The notes under the pieces: model-generated
The model's database searches: none
The model's input: the letters and a program-made list of their open reading frames with translations, nothing else
Told to the model about the DNA's origin: nothing
Program-made: the position numbers and the translations under genes
NCBI GenBank assembly: GCA_902766575.1
Contig: CACXED010000368.1
Coordinates: 1-7,569 of the forward strand
DNA: 7,569 bases
Direction of reading: 5' to 3'
Source: an uncultured Ruminococcus sp.
GTDB lineage: Bacteria; Bacillota; Clostridia; Oscillospirales; CAG-272
Shown: piece after piece, positions 1 to 5,614 of the stretch
Layout of the letters: the number at the start of each line of letters is the position of its first letter
Numbering within the stretch: position 1 is the first letter of the stretch

Positions 1-786
1 TATAATCGAGCTTCCCACCGAGAAAATATGTTATCTCGATATCGGCGGAAGCGTTGATTTCTTCTGTATCCGCCGGGTCATAGGCCGTAACCAGAATATG
101 CGTGACAACTTCATCGCCGATACAATGATCCAGTCTCAGCGGCAGCTCCGGACAAACATCGAGCAGGTTCACCTCTCTGTATTCGTTGTATTCCCGCATA
201 TCATCGCTGCAATAATTCAGAGAATTCCTAAGCTCCCTGATCCCGCAGACATTCGGTCGTATGGTCAGCGATTGATTTCCGATCACCGATGCGTCCCGGT
301 TGGTGTTCTCGCCGTCAAGCATATAGTTTTTCGTCTTTCCGTAATAGAGCCAGCCCTCGCCCAGATCGACCGAGTATCTGCACTCGATCCTGCCGTCGTA
401 TTCGATCGTGATTATCGGATCCGCGAACTTATAATCGTTCTCAACAGACGAATAGCCGTATATGCCCTCGTAGATCTCATCCGAGTATTCCCCATACAGC
501 TCGTCAAGCACACATTTCCCATACAGAGTCCCGGTGTATACCGGAGTCCCGGGCGTCAGTTTGGCTAATCTCCTGACCTCAGTCCCGGATTTATCCATTT
601 CATTTGCCCATGTGTAAATTCTCATTATCCGGTCGTCCGGATCAGCGCTGTACTCGCTGTCGGAAACCAAGAGTATCTGATTGTCGTTCTTCAGCCTGTC
701 CTCTATTGACGATAGAGTGAAAATAAGGTATACGCCCAGTGCTGTGATCCCTATAGACAGAAAAACATTTCGGAAGTATTTTTCAT
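1..786 (-). CDS. Membrane-anchored protein of unknown family; apparent +1-base frameshift near start; C-terminus beyond left edge
   Basis: A frame open without stops runs on the minus strand from 778 to the left edge (259 codons), but it contains no ATG, GTG or TTG before its hydrophobic N-terminal segment. An ATG at 784-786 with a well-placed GGAGAG ribosome site lies one base out of frame: it is followed by five A, and six would give MKKYFRNVFLSIGITALG and join the long frame. I therefore read the gene as starting at 786 with a one-base deletion at 779-783. The restored protein has two lysines, then a single hydrophobic segment at about residues 7-25 (uncleaved signal anchor or signal peptide), then a polar acidic domain rich in Tyr, Asp and Glu with several scattered Cys. 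No lipobox is visible. I do not recognise the family. The clean long frame with GC-rich third positions argues for a recently or only formally broken gene. Alternatives are an assembly error, slippage on the A-run, or a shorter soluble product starting at an internal ATG. Confidence 0.7.
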
Positions 787-790
787 CGTG

Positions 791-796
791 CTCTCC
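791..796 (-). promoter_or_regulatory. Shine-Dalgarno site deciding the start of the frameshifted membrane protein gene
   Basis: The minus strand reads GGAGAG here, with GGAG six bases before the ATG at 784-786. This is the main support for placing the start at that ATG rather than at the in-frame ATG far downstream, which has only a weak purine stretch ahead of it. Confidence 0.65.
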
Positions 797-801
797 AAGC
801 G

Positions 802-840
802 GTCGGCTGCTATAACCGTTTGTAACAGCATAAAGCCGAC
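802..840 (-). promoter_or_regulatory. Leader hairpin upstream of the membrane protein gene
   Basis: Seven-base perfect arms (AGCCGAC at 834-840 and GTCGGCT at 802-808 as read on the plus strand) can form a GC-rich stem in the leader RNA. A short outer AAGC/GCTT pairing across an internal loop could extend it. The 3' arm ends just before the Shine-Dalgarno site at 791-796, and a 16-codon reading frame (810-860, MKQLKPTSALCCYKRL) runs across the 5' arm. There is no T-tract, so it is not a terminator. A regulatory role is inference only. Confidence 0.4.
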
Positions 841-864
841 GTAGGCTTCAACTGCTTCATGCTT

Positions 865-882
865 ATACTACAATTATAGTAT
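865..882. promoter_or_regulatory. 18-bp palindrome overlapping a -10 box; candidate repressor operator
   Basis: The sequence ATACTA-CAATTA-TAGTAT pairs at eight of nine positions of each half. It covers the -10 box at 873-878 and the expected transcription start near 866. A dyad in this position is typical of sites where a dimeric repressor blocks RNA polymerase. Which protein binds is unknown. An AT-rich dyad can also arise by chance. Confidence 0.45.
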
Positions 883-901
883 TATGACCCGCATTTGTCA
901 A
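873..901 (-). promoter_or_regulatory. Consensus sigma-A promoter for the membrane protein gene
   Basis: On the minus strand a perfect TTGACA (896-901) is separated by 17 bases from a perfect TATAAT (873-878). The expected start near 866 leaves a leader of about 80 bases before the ATG at 786. Such a full match predicts strong expression unless a repressor acts at the overlapping palindrome. Confidence 0.8.
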
Positions 902-996
902 TACACGGCTCTGGTCAGGCGCAAAATTCGGAGCTTTGCATAAATAATCGGAGACGCTTTGTACAATATGCTGTGGACGCAGATACATGACAGCTC

Positions 997-1809
997 TCAC
1001 ACCGAGAATCTCTCGCGATACGCCAGCGGCGACATCGAATACTGTCTGCGAAAGACCCGGCTGAAAAAGGACAGCGAGCTGTACCCTGCCTGCCACGCGA
1101 TCTCCTCCACCGACAGCCGGGTGGACAGCAGCAGCGCCGACGCATACTGGATCCGCCTGTACTGCACATACTGCGAATAGGTGCTCCCGAGCGTCCGGCT
1201 GAACCAGTGCGAAAAATAATTCGGGCTGAGATGCACCGCTGCCGCCGCTTCGGAAAGCGAGATCGGCTCGCGGAAATGCTCGTCGATATATTTTAGTATA
1301 TCGTGATACTGCGCGGACGAGCTGTCGGGGCTCTGCCTCTCCGGACCGGCGAAATCGGATGAAAGGATCTCGATGCAGATCGCCTCGACGATATTGCGGA
1401 GTTTAAGAGAACAGTATATATCCTCGTTCCGGAACTGAGCGATTATCGTGCCGATCCGATCCGAGAACCAGTCAAAGCGGCTCCCGGTATCGATCACGCA
1501 GGGCTCCTGTCTTGTCAGCAGCAGCCGGGCGATATCGTCCTGTATGCAGCTCTCCTTGAAAATGAATTTCTTGATGCGGCTCGTACCCGAGTATTGATGG
1601 AAATCCCTCGGAGTCATTATCGAGATCATTCCCGGCTTCATTGTCCGGATGCTTCCGTTGATAAGATGCAGCGGCTCTCCGTCCATTATCAGCTCGACCT
1701 CGTAATACGAGTGCCAGTGCAGCGGAACCGGACCGTAGACGTCCTCTCTCGCCCGTATCGGAAGATTTATATCGGTATACCTGATAAGAAGCTCATCTCC
1801 TGAGTTCAT
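997..1809 (-). CDS. AraC-family transcriptional regulator (cupin sensor plus double helix-turn-helix)
   Basis: This 270-residue protein is a likely DNA-binding activator that senses a sugar or oligosaccharide. The N-terminal half is a cupin-like AraC ligand domain: H31-W-H33-S-Y-Y-E37, followed by GxxxxxKPGMISIMTP and DFHQY, is the usual pattern. The C-terminal 100 residues carry the two helix-turn-helix units of the family: ISLSEAAAAVHLSPNYFSHW, then VEEIAWQAGYSSLSFFSRVF, ending in the characteristic MSPLAYR. The length matches one-component sugar regulators of Firmicutes. The start at 1809 is fixed by an almost perfect ribosome site. It is transcribed divergently from the binding protein/GH28 operon across 145 bases, which makes that operon its probable target. 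No clear terminator follows the gene. The effector cannot be read from sequence. Confidence 0.95.
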   Translation of the reverse strand: MNSGDELLIRYTDINLPIRAREDVYGPVPLHWHSYYEVELIMDGEPLHLINGSIRTMKPGMISIMTPRDFHQYSGTSRIKKFIFKESCIQDDIARLLLTRQEPCVIDTGSRFDWFSDRIGTIIAQFRNEDIYCSLKLRNIVEAICIEILSSDFAGPERQSPDSSSAQYHDILKYIDEHFREPISLSEAAAAVHLSPNYFSHWFSRTLGSTYSQYVQYRRIQYASALLLSTRLSVEEIAWQAGYSSLSFFSRVFRRQYSMSPLAYRERFSV

Positions 1810-1811
1810 CT

Positions 1812-1822
1812 GATCACCTCCT
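1812..1822 (-). promoter_or_regulatory. Near-perfect Shine-Dalgarno site of the AraC-family gene
   Basis: The minus strand reads AGGAGGTGATC, complementary over 11 bases to the usual bacterial 16S rRNA 3' tail (GATCACCTCCT appears on the plus strand). AGGAGG ends seven bases before the ATG at 1807-1809, fixing the start. Confidence 0.85.
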
Positions 1823-1829
1823 GAAACTC

Positions 1830-1858
1830 AGTATAGCACACAAAGCCCAGAATGTCAA
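1830..1858 (-). promoter_or_regulatory. Sigma-A promoter of the AraC-family gene
   Basis: The minus strand has TTGACA (1853-1858), 17 bases, then TATACT (1830-1835), one mismatch from consensus. The predicted start near 1823 gives a leader of only about 15 bases, made up almost wholly of the ribosome site. Confidence 0.8.
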
Positions 1859-1868
1859 GATAGTTCAT

Positions 1869-1882
1869 AAAATTAGCATTTT
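1869..1882. promoter_or_regulatory. Small inverted repeat in the divergent promoter region; possible regulator site
   Basis: AAAAT-TAGC-ATTTT lies between the two divergent promoters, upstream of the operon -35 region and next to the regulator's -35 box. AraC proteins usually bind direct repeats rather than dyads, so assignment to this regulator is weak. TTCAT also occurs at 1864-1868 and 1903-1907. The chance of random occurrence in AT-rich DNA is high. Confidence 0.25.
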
Positions 1883-1889
1883 CGGCTCT

Positions 1890-1917
1890 GTTAAACCCTC
1901 CTTTCATTTGTTATAAT
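1890..1917 (+). promoter_or_regulatory. Probable activator-dependent promoter of the binding protein/GH28 operon
   Basis: A perfect TATAAT at 1912-1917 is preceded at 16 bases by only GTTAAA (1890-1895), three of six matches to a -35 box. A start near 1924 would leave about 31 leader bases, with AAAGGTAGG (1935-1943) as the ribosome site 11 bases before the ATG at 1955. A good -10 with a poor -35 suits control by the divergent AraC-type activator. Confidence 0.6.
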
Positions 1918-1954
1918 ATGATTACTAAATATAGAAAGGTAGGTTTTCAGCAAA

Positions 1955-3445
1955 ATGAACAAACGCACAATTTCCATCCTGCTGTTGGCAGCGCTATGTG
2001 TCTCAGCAGTCGCCTGCGGAGGCGAAGCTCAGAACCCCACGACGACCGACAGCTCATCCGACACCTCAGCCGAAGTCGTCGAGCCCGATGCGCCGAAATT
2101 CCCGTCGCTTCCGGACAATCTCGATTTCGGCGGCGAGACGCTGAACATCCTCATCCGCGAGGACAGCGGCTCGGGCAGTCACCTCTGGAAAAATGAGTTC
2201 TATGTCGAGGAGAGCACCGGAGACGTCGTAAGCGACGCCGTATATCAGCGCAACCTCGATGTGTCGGGCTTTCTAAACCTCGATCTGAACTATATCAGCA
2301 TCCCCGGCGACTGGGGCAACATGAACAGCTTCATCACCACTGTGCGCTCGAGCATACAGTCGGGCGAGAGCGCTTACGACGTCATGGCGTCATATCAGTA
2401 CTACACCCCGACCTTTGCCGTTGAGGGTATGCTGAAAAATATCGCCGACCTGCCATATGTGGACTGGTCTCAGCCCTGGTGGCCGGACGATCTGATGAAC
2501 TCGCTCATGGTCAACAACAGGCTCTACTTTGTCACCGGAGATATCGCGCTTTCGGTTTTCAGGGACAGTATCGTCACCTTCTTCAACAGCGATCTTGCCG
2601 AGGATTTTGACCTCGATATGTATCAGATCGTAAACGACGGCAAGTGGACAGCCGATATGGCCAACGCCATCACAAAGCAGGTCTATGCCGATCTGAACGG
2701 CGACGGTAAGATGGAGCTCGGAGTCGACCGCTTCGGATATATCAACTATCCCGCCGGTCAGTATCTCGGAGCCTTCGGAGCCCGCACCACCGTCATCGGC
2801 GACGACGGAGTACCGACCTTCAATCTGAGCGACGAGCGCTTCATCAGCGGCGTTGAAAAGCTCTGGGCTCTGCTCTTTGACAACGAGGGCGGCGTCGATC
2901 ACACCAGAAGCTCCAATTACGCCAAGGATAACGATCTCGACGCGCTTTTCATGAACGATCAGTGCTTCTTCTACGTCAACAGCCTGTCCTATTCGGACAA
3001 ATTCAGATCCATGAGATCCGATTTCGGCATAATCCCGATCTTCAAGCTGAATGAGGAGCAGGAGACCTATTACACCGGTCCCGGCGATTCCTACACGGTC
3101 ATGAGCGTGCCGATAGACGCCAACAAGGATGAGGCGGCGGGAGCTTATCTTGAGGCGATGGCCTGCCTCGGACGCAATTCTGTCCGCGAGGCCTATTTCT
3201 CGACCGCGCTGAAGAATAAGATAACCCGCGACGACGAGTCCTTCAGAATGCTCGAAATGATAACCTCGAATGTCGTCTACACCTTTGACAAGATGTATTC
3301 GTCGGTCATCGGCAACGTAGGCAACATCATGCGCGTTATGACCGACAGCAACACCACCGGCTGGAGCACCTATGTGGCGTCCAACATCGACGCATGGCAG
3401 GCAAAGCTCGACAGTCTGCTTGAATATTTTGATATCACGGAGTAA
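1955..3445 (+). CDS. Extracellular solute-binding lipoprotein of a carbohydrate ABC transporter
   Basis: This 496-residue protein has a lipoprotein signal: MNKRT, a hydrophobic core, and AVAC with the predicted lipidated Cys at 21. A Ser/Thr/Asp-rich linker follows to about residue 50, as in Gram-positive surface lipoproteins. The rest resembles large clostridial family 1-type sugar-binding proteins: FGGETLNILIRED opens the first lobe, and an aromatic stretch W171-S-Q-P-W175-W176 and YQYYTPTF are candidate sugar-stacking residues. D246-L-N-G-D-G is an EF-hand-like calcium loop, seen in related binding proteins. The protein would sit on the outer membrane face and deliver an oligosaccharide to a permease. 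It is the first gene of an operon with a GH28 enzyme, three bases apart, suggesting a pectin-derived ligand. No permease or ATPase gene follows, which is unusual. Family assignment is by pattern, and ligand by context only. Confidence 0.92.
   Translation: MNKRTISILLLAALCVSAVACGGEAQNPTTTDSSSDTSAEVVEPDAPKFPSLPDNLDFGGETLNILIREDSGSGSHLWKNEFYVEESTGDVVSDAVYQRNLDVSGFLNLDLNYISIPGDWGNMNSFITTVRSSIQSGESAYDVMASYQYYTPTFAVEGMLKNIADLPYVDWSQPWWPDDLMNSLMVNNRLYFVTGDIALSVFRDSIVTFFNSDLAEDFDLDMYQIVNDGKWTADMANAITKQVYADLNGDGKMELGVDRFGYINYPAGQYLGAFGARTTVIGDDGVPTFNLSDERFISGVEKLWALLFDNEGGVDHTRSSNYAKDNDLDALFMNDQCFFYVNSLSYSDKFRSMRSDFGIIPIFKLNEEQETYYTGPGDSYTVMSVPIDANKDEAAGAYLEAMACLGRNSVREAYFSTALKNKITRDDESFRMLEMITSNVVYTFDKMYSSVIGNVGNIMRVMTDSNTTGWSTYVASNIDAWQAKLDSLLEYFDITE
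3439..3442 (+). promoter_or_regulatory. Ribosome site supporting the GTG start of the GH28 gene
   Basis: GGAG lies within the last codons of the binding-protein gene, six bases before the GTG at 3449-3451 and overlapping the upstream stop region. This supports the GTG start and suggests translational coupling of the two genes. Confidence 0.65.
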
Positions 3446-3448
3446 ACA

Positions 3449-4621
3449 GTGTTTATAGAATCAATAAAAAAATTCGGCGCCGCTCCCGAACAACTCTGCA
3501 CAAAGGAGATCCAAGCGGCAATCGACGCCTGCGCGTCGTCCGGCGGCGGAGAGGTCATTATCGAGGACGGCAGATACATAACCGGCACGCTGTTTCTGCA
3601 CTCTTATGTAACGCTCGTCATCCGGGAAAACGCCGTCCTCAGGGCAAGCGGGAACGGCGAGGATTATCCTGACTTCGACACCTACTGGGGCAAGGAGAAC
3701 GCTCCGCGCAAAACCGCACGCTGTCTTGTCTACGCCGAGGATTGCGAGCATATCGCGATAACCGGCGGCGGAACCATCGATTGCAGCGGAAGCGCGTTCT
3801 GCGAGCCCTATGAGGACACGGGCATACGCTTCTGGCGTCGGATCACCGACAAACTCCCGGCGCGGATGATCTTCTTCTATAACTGCCGTAATGTCTCTGT
3901 ACGGGACATCACGATGCTCGAAATGGCGGGCGGCTGGGCATACTGGATAAACGGCTGCGATTTCGTCACGGTCGACAGGATAAGGATACTCTGCAACCCG
4001 CACTACCCGAATTCGGACGGCGTTCATATCAACTGCTGCTCTGACGTGACAGTATCGAATTCCACGATAAACTGCGGTGACGACGCGATAATCCTGCGCG
4101 CCAACAACAAGACCATGCAAAAAAAGCGCTCCTGCAGCCGGATCAGCGTGACCAACTGCACTCTCTCGAGCCAGTCGAACGCTATCCGCATCGGCTGGAC
4201 AAACGACGGGCTCATCGAAAACTGCACCTTTTCAAATCTGGTCGTCACCGACAGCTGGTACGGCATTTCGATCGAATTTCCCAAGAAGCCCGAGCAGCCC
4301 TTCACCGATCAGGGCGACGATTTCACAGAGGTGCGGAACCTTTTGTTCGACAACATAATCCTCTCGCGGATCAGCACCTCTCCGATACAGATCCTCGCGT
4401 ATCCCTACAATCAGGTGAAGTCGATCGAGCACATCAGCTTTCGCGGACTGATATCCGACAGCCGTCAGCTCCCGGTTTTCCGGGTCGAAAAGGGCGTCCG
4501 GGTCTCGGACATCTCGCTCTCGGACTGCGAATTTACCTCGGACGATATTTCAGCTCTGCGTTTTGAGAATATCAGCAGGGTTCATATGCAGAACGTCACG
4601 TTCGGGTGCCGGGACGACTGA
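3449..4621 (+). CDS. Cytoplasmic glycoside hydrolase family 28-like enzyme (pectin oligosaccharide degradation), divergent active site
   Basis: This 390-residue right-handed beta-helix protein starts at GTG. Its N-terminus follows the GH28 pattern: KEIQAAIDACASSGGGEVII, then GRYITGTLFLHSYVTLVI, then DYPDF. Polygalacturonase motifs are partly kept: N188-S-D190-G matches NTD, and G210-D211-D212 matches the GDD pair. The 21-residue spacing between D190 and D211 is that of fungal endopolygalacturonase. The GHG histidine is replaced (S243-N244-A245) and RIK reads I273-S-I275 plus E276, so the substrate may be a modified, unsaturated or rhamnose-containing pectin fragment rather than plain polygalacturonate. 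There is no signal peptide, so it probably acts in the cytoplasm on oligosaccharides taken up through the binding protein encoded just upstream. A terminator follows at 4663. The GH28 fold call is firm; the specific activity is open. Confidence 0.9.
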   Translation: MFIESIKKFGAAPEQLCTKEIQAAIDACASSGGGEVIIEDGRYITGTLFLHSYVTLVIRENAVLRASGNGEDYPDFDTYWGKENAPRKTARCLVYAEDCEHIAITGGGTIDCSGSAFCEPYEDTGIRFWRRITDKLPARMIFFYNCRNVSVRDITMLEMAGGWAYWINGCDFVTVDRIRILCNPHYPNSDGVHINCCSDVTVSNSTINCGDDAIILRANNKTMQKKRSCSRISVTNCTLSSQSNAIRIGWTNDGLIENCTFSNLVVTDSWYGISIEFPKKPEQPFTDQGDDFTEVRNLLFDNIILSRISTSPIQILAYPYNQVKSIEHISFRGLISDSRQLPVFRVEKGVRVSDISLSDCEFTSDDISALRFENISRVHMQNVTFGCRDD

Positions 4622-4662
4622 GTGATGTAATCGGCGGCTCTGCTTTGGAACAGCATTTCAGG

Positions 4663-4732
4663 AATAGCCTCCCGCGGCAAGTAGAACTTCGCTGCCGCTG
4701 GAGGCTATTTGTGACATTATTTTCATTTTTTT
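4663..4732 (+). terminator. Rho-independent terminator of the binding protein/GH28 operon
   Basis: A long stem pairs 4663-4672 with 4700-4709 (ten bases) and, after one C-T mismatch, 4674-4679 with 4693-4698 (six bases). A T-rich tail follows, with seven T at 4726-4732. It starts about 40 bases after the GH28 stop. On the opposite strand no T-tract follows, so it should not end transcripts from the toxin side. Confidence 0.88.
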
Positions 4733-4745
4733 GCGGCTGTCAGGA

Positions 4746-5045
4746 CTACAGCCCGGTTCTTATCTGTGTTTTGAGTTCATCATATAGACTTTCTCTGGTT
4801 ACAGCCAGGATCACGACTATGATTTTGTATGCGGCATATCTGACTCTGTATGTCAGTTCGTAGTCAGTATCATTATAGCTGATGCTATAACCGTAAATAC
4901 CGGAGAGATCACCGCTTTTGACCTCGCCGACAGTATAATCGTCCTGTATTCTGTCGATCGCTTTTCGGTAAAGGCGTTTTAGCTCGCCGTCTCTGAGCTT
5001 TTTAAGGCGCTTCGCAGCGGGAGGAAGAAATCTTATCTCAGTCAT
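4746..5045 (-). CDS. Type II toxin, RelE/ParE-like
   Basis: The product is a basic 99-residue protein, the usual size for RelE/ParE-fold toxins. It shows the expected order: a short first strand (TEIRFLP), a basic helical pair (AAKRLKKL, ELKRLYRKAI), then strands with GEVKSGDLSGIYGYSI, YELTYRV and IIVVILAV, ending RESLYDELK. I chose the ATG at 5043-5045 because GAGG lies nine bases before it (5055-5058) and the ATG follows the antitoxin stop by one base; earlier in-frame ATGs would overlap the antitoxin gene. The pattern resembles the ParE-like toxin group that pairs with AbrB-type antitoxins. Whether it cleaves ribosome-bound mRNA like RelE or poisons gyrase like ParE cannot be read here. 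It is second in the operon, normal when the antitoxin is made first. Confidence 0.85.
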   Translation of the reverse strand: MTEIRFLPPAAKRLKKLRDGELKRLYRKAIDRIQDDYTVGEVKSGDLSGIYGYSISYNDTDYELTYRVRYAAYKIIVVILAVTRESLYDELKTQIRTGL

Positions 5046-5046
5046 T

Positions 5047-5394
5047 CTATTTTTCCTCATTATCGCCAAAAACGTCGTCATAGGTTGTATACTCACCGTT
5101 TCCGAGCGCCGCGTTATCCGCTGCGGCTATCATCGCTTCAACTGCAGGCCGCACCTGCGCCTGCAGTCTTCTGAACTGCGTGAGAAGTTCATCCCCGGAT
5201 AATCCCTGTGAAATCAGGTCAGCAAGGATCTGCTCCGAGAATTCACCTCCTGCGTACTGTCTTGCAGGGCGCACAATAAGCTCATTACCGCGAACGATAC
5301 ATTCAGCTTCATCCTTGAAGCCGAGCATTTCAAAAAATTTCAGCGGTATGGTTATCTGTCTCTTTGAAGAAATACTTATGATCTTTTTATCCAT
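5047..5394 (-). CDS. AbrB/SpoVT-type antitoxin of the toxin-antitoxin pair
   Basis: This 115-residue protein opens with the swapped-hairpin DNA-binding domain of the AbrB/MazE/SpoVT group at residues 1-45: IISISSKRQITIPLKFFEML, then GNELIVRP. The remaining 70 residues are mostly helical and acidic (SGDELLTQFRRLQAQV, YDDVFGDNEEK), the typical toxin-neutralising tail. I start it at 5394 because AAAGGCGG (5402-5409) ends seven bases upstream; an in-frame ATG ten codons earlier lacks such a site. It should bind the RelE/ParE-like toxin and repress its own promoter. The next gene starts one base after its stop, so the two are coupled. A direct repeat TCAGTA-TCAGTA at 5425-5436 upstream is a possible operator. 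No convincing promoter hexamers were seen. Confidence 0.85.
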   Translation of the reverse strand: MDKKIISISSKRQITIPLKFFEMLGFKDEAECIVRGNELIVRPARQYAGGEFSEQILADLISQGLSGDELLTQFRRLQAQVRPAVEAMIAAADNAALGNGEYTTYDDVFGDNEEK

Positions 5395-5476
5395 TGGGGT
5401 TCCGCCTTTCTTTATTGGATCCATTCAGTATCAGTACAGATTGTGCTCTTTTAATTCTTCCGAATTTATTGATAGC

Positions 5477-5520
5477 AATATATCCCTTCTGTGTTTAATA
5501 TTCTACAGAAGGGATATATT
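5477..5520. terminator. Perfect 16-bp inverted repeat; terminator-like hairpin
   Basis: AATATATCCCTTCTGT (5477-5492) and its exact reverse complement (5505-5520) flank a 12-base loop. It lies between the end of the minus-strand surface-protein gene (stop at 5615) and the start of the toxin-antitoxin operon, where it could end the surface-protein transcript. It lacks a clean T-tract on the minus strand; the AT-rich ends of the stem may partly serve. On the plus strand a weak T-rich stretch follows, but no plus-strand gene precedes it. It could instead be part of a small dispersed repeat. Confidence 0.5.
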
Positions 5521-5614
5521 TATTCTGCTTTAAGGATAGGCTGAATAATTGGGGTTTTATCGCGAAAACAATCTTAAATCAGCGTTTCCTTAATTACGCG
5601 GTTTTTTCGGAGAG

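Noticed and set aside
98..568. 156-codon plus-strand frame
   Set aside because: It is antisense to the well-formed minus-strand membrane protein, shows no domain pattern and has no convincing ribosome site.
902..996. Gap after the AraC-family gene examined for a terminator
   Set aside because: No stem followed by a T-tract was found on the minus strand; the purine-rich and T-rich bits do not pair.
863..1096. 77-codon minus-strand frame overlapping the end of the AraC-family gene
   Set aside because: Its first half lies in the conserved AraC C-terminal coding sequence in another frame, and the rest covers the next promoter.
2390..2902. 170-codon minus-strand frame inside the binding-protein gene
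   Set aside because: It is a mirror of GC-rich codon positions in a clearly coding plus-strand gene.
3461..4120. 219-codon minus-strand frame inside the GH28 gene
   Set aside because: It is opposite a recognisable GH28 sequence and has no domain features of its own.
5591..5610. GCGT/ACGC pairing near 5582-5599 followed by a T-run on the plus strand, as a possible terminator
   Set aside because: The stem is only four bases and no plus-strand gene leads into it.
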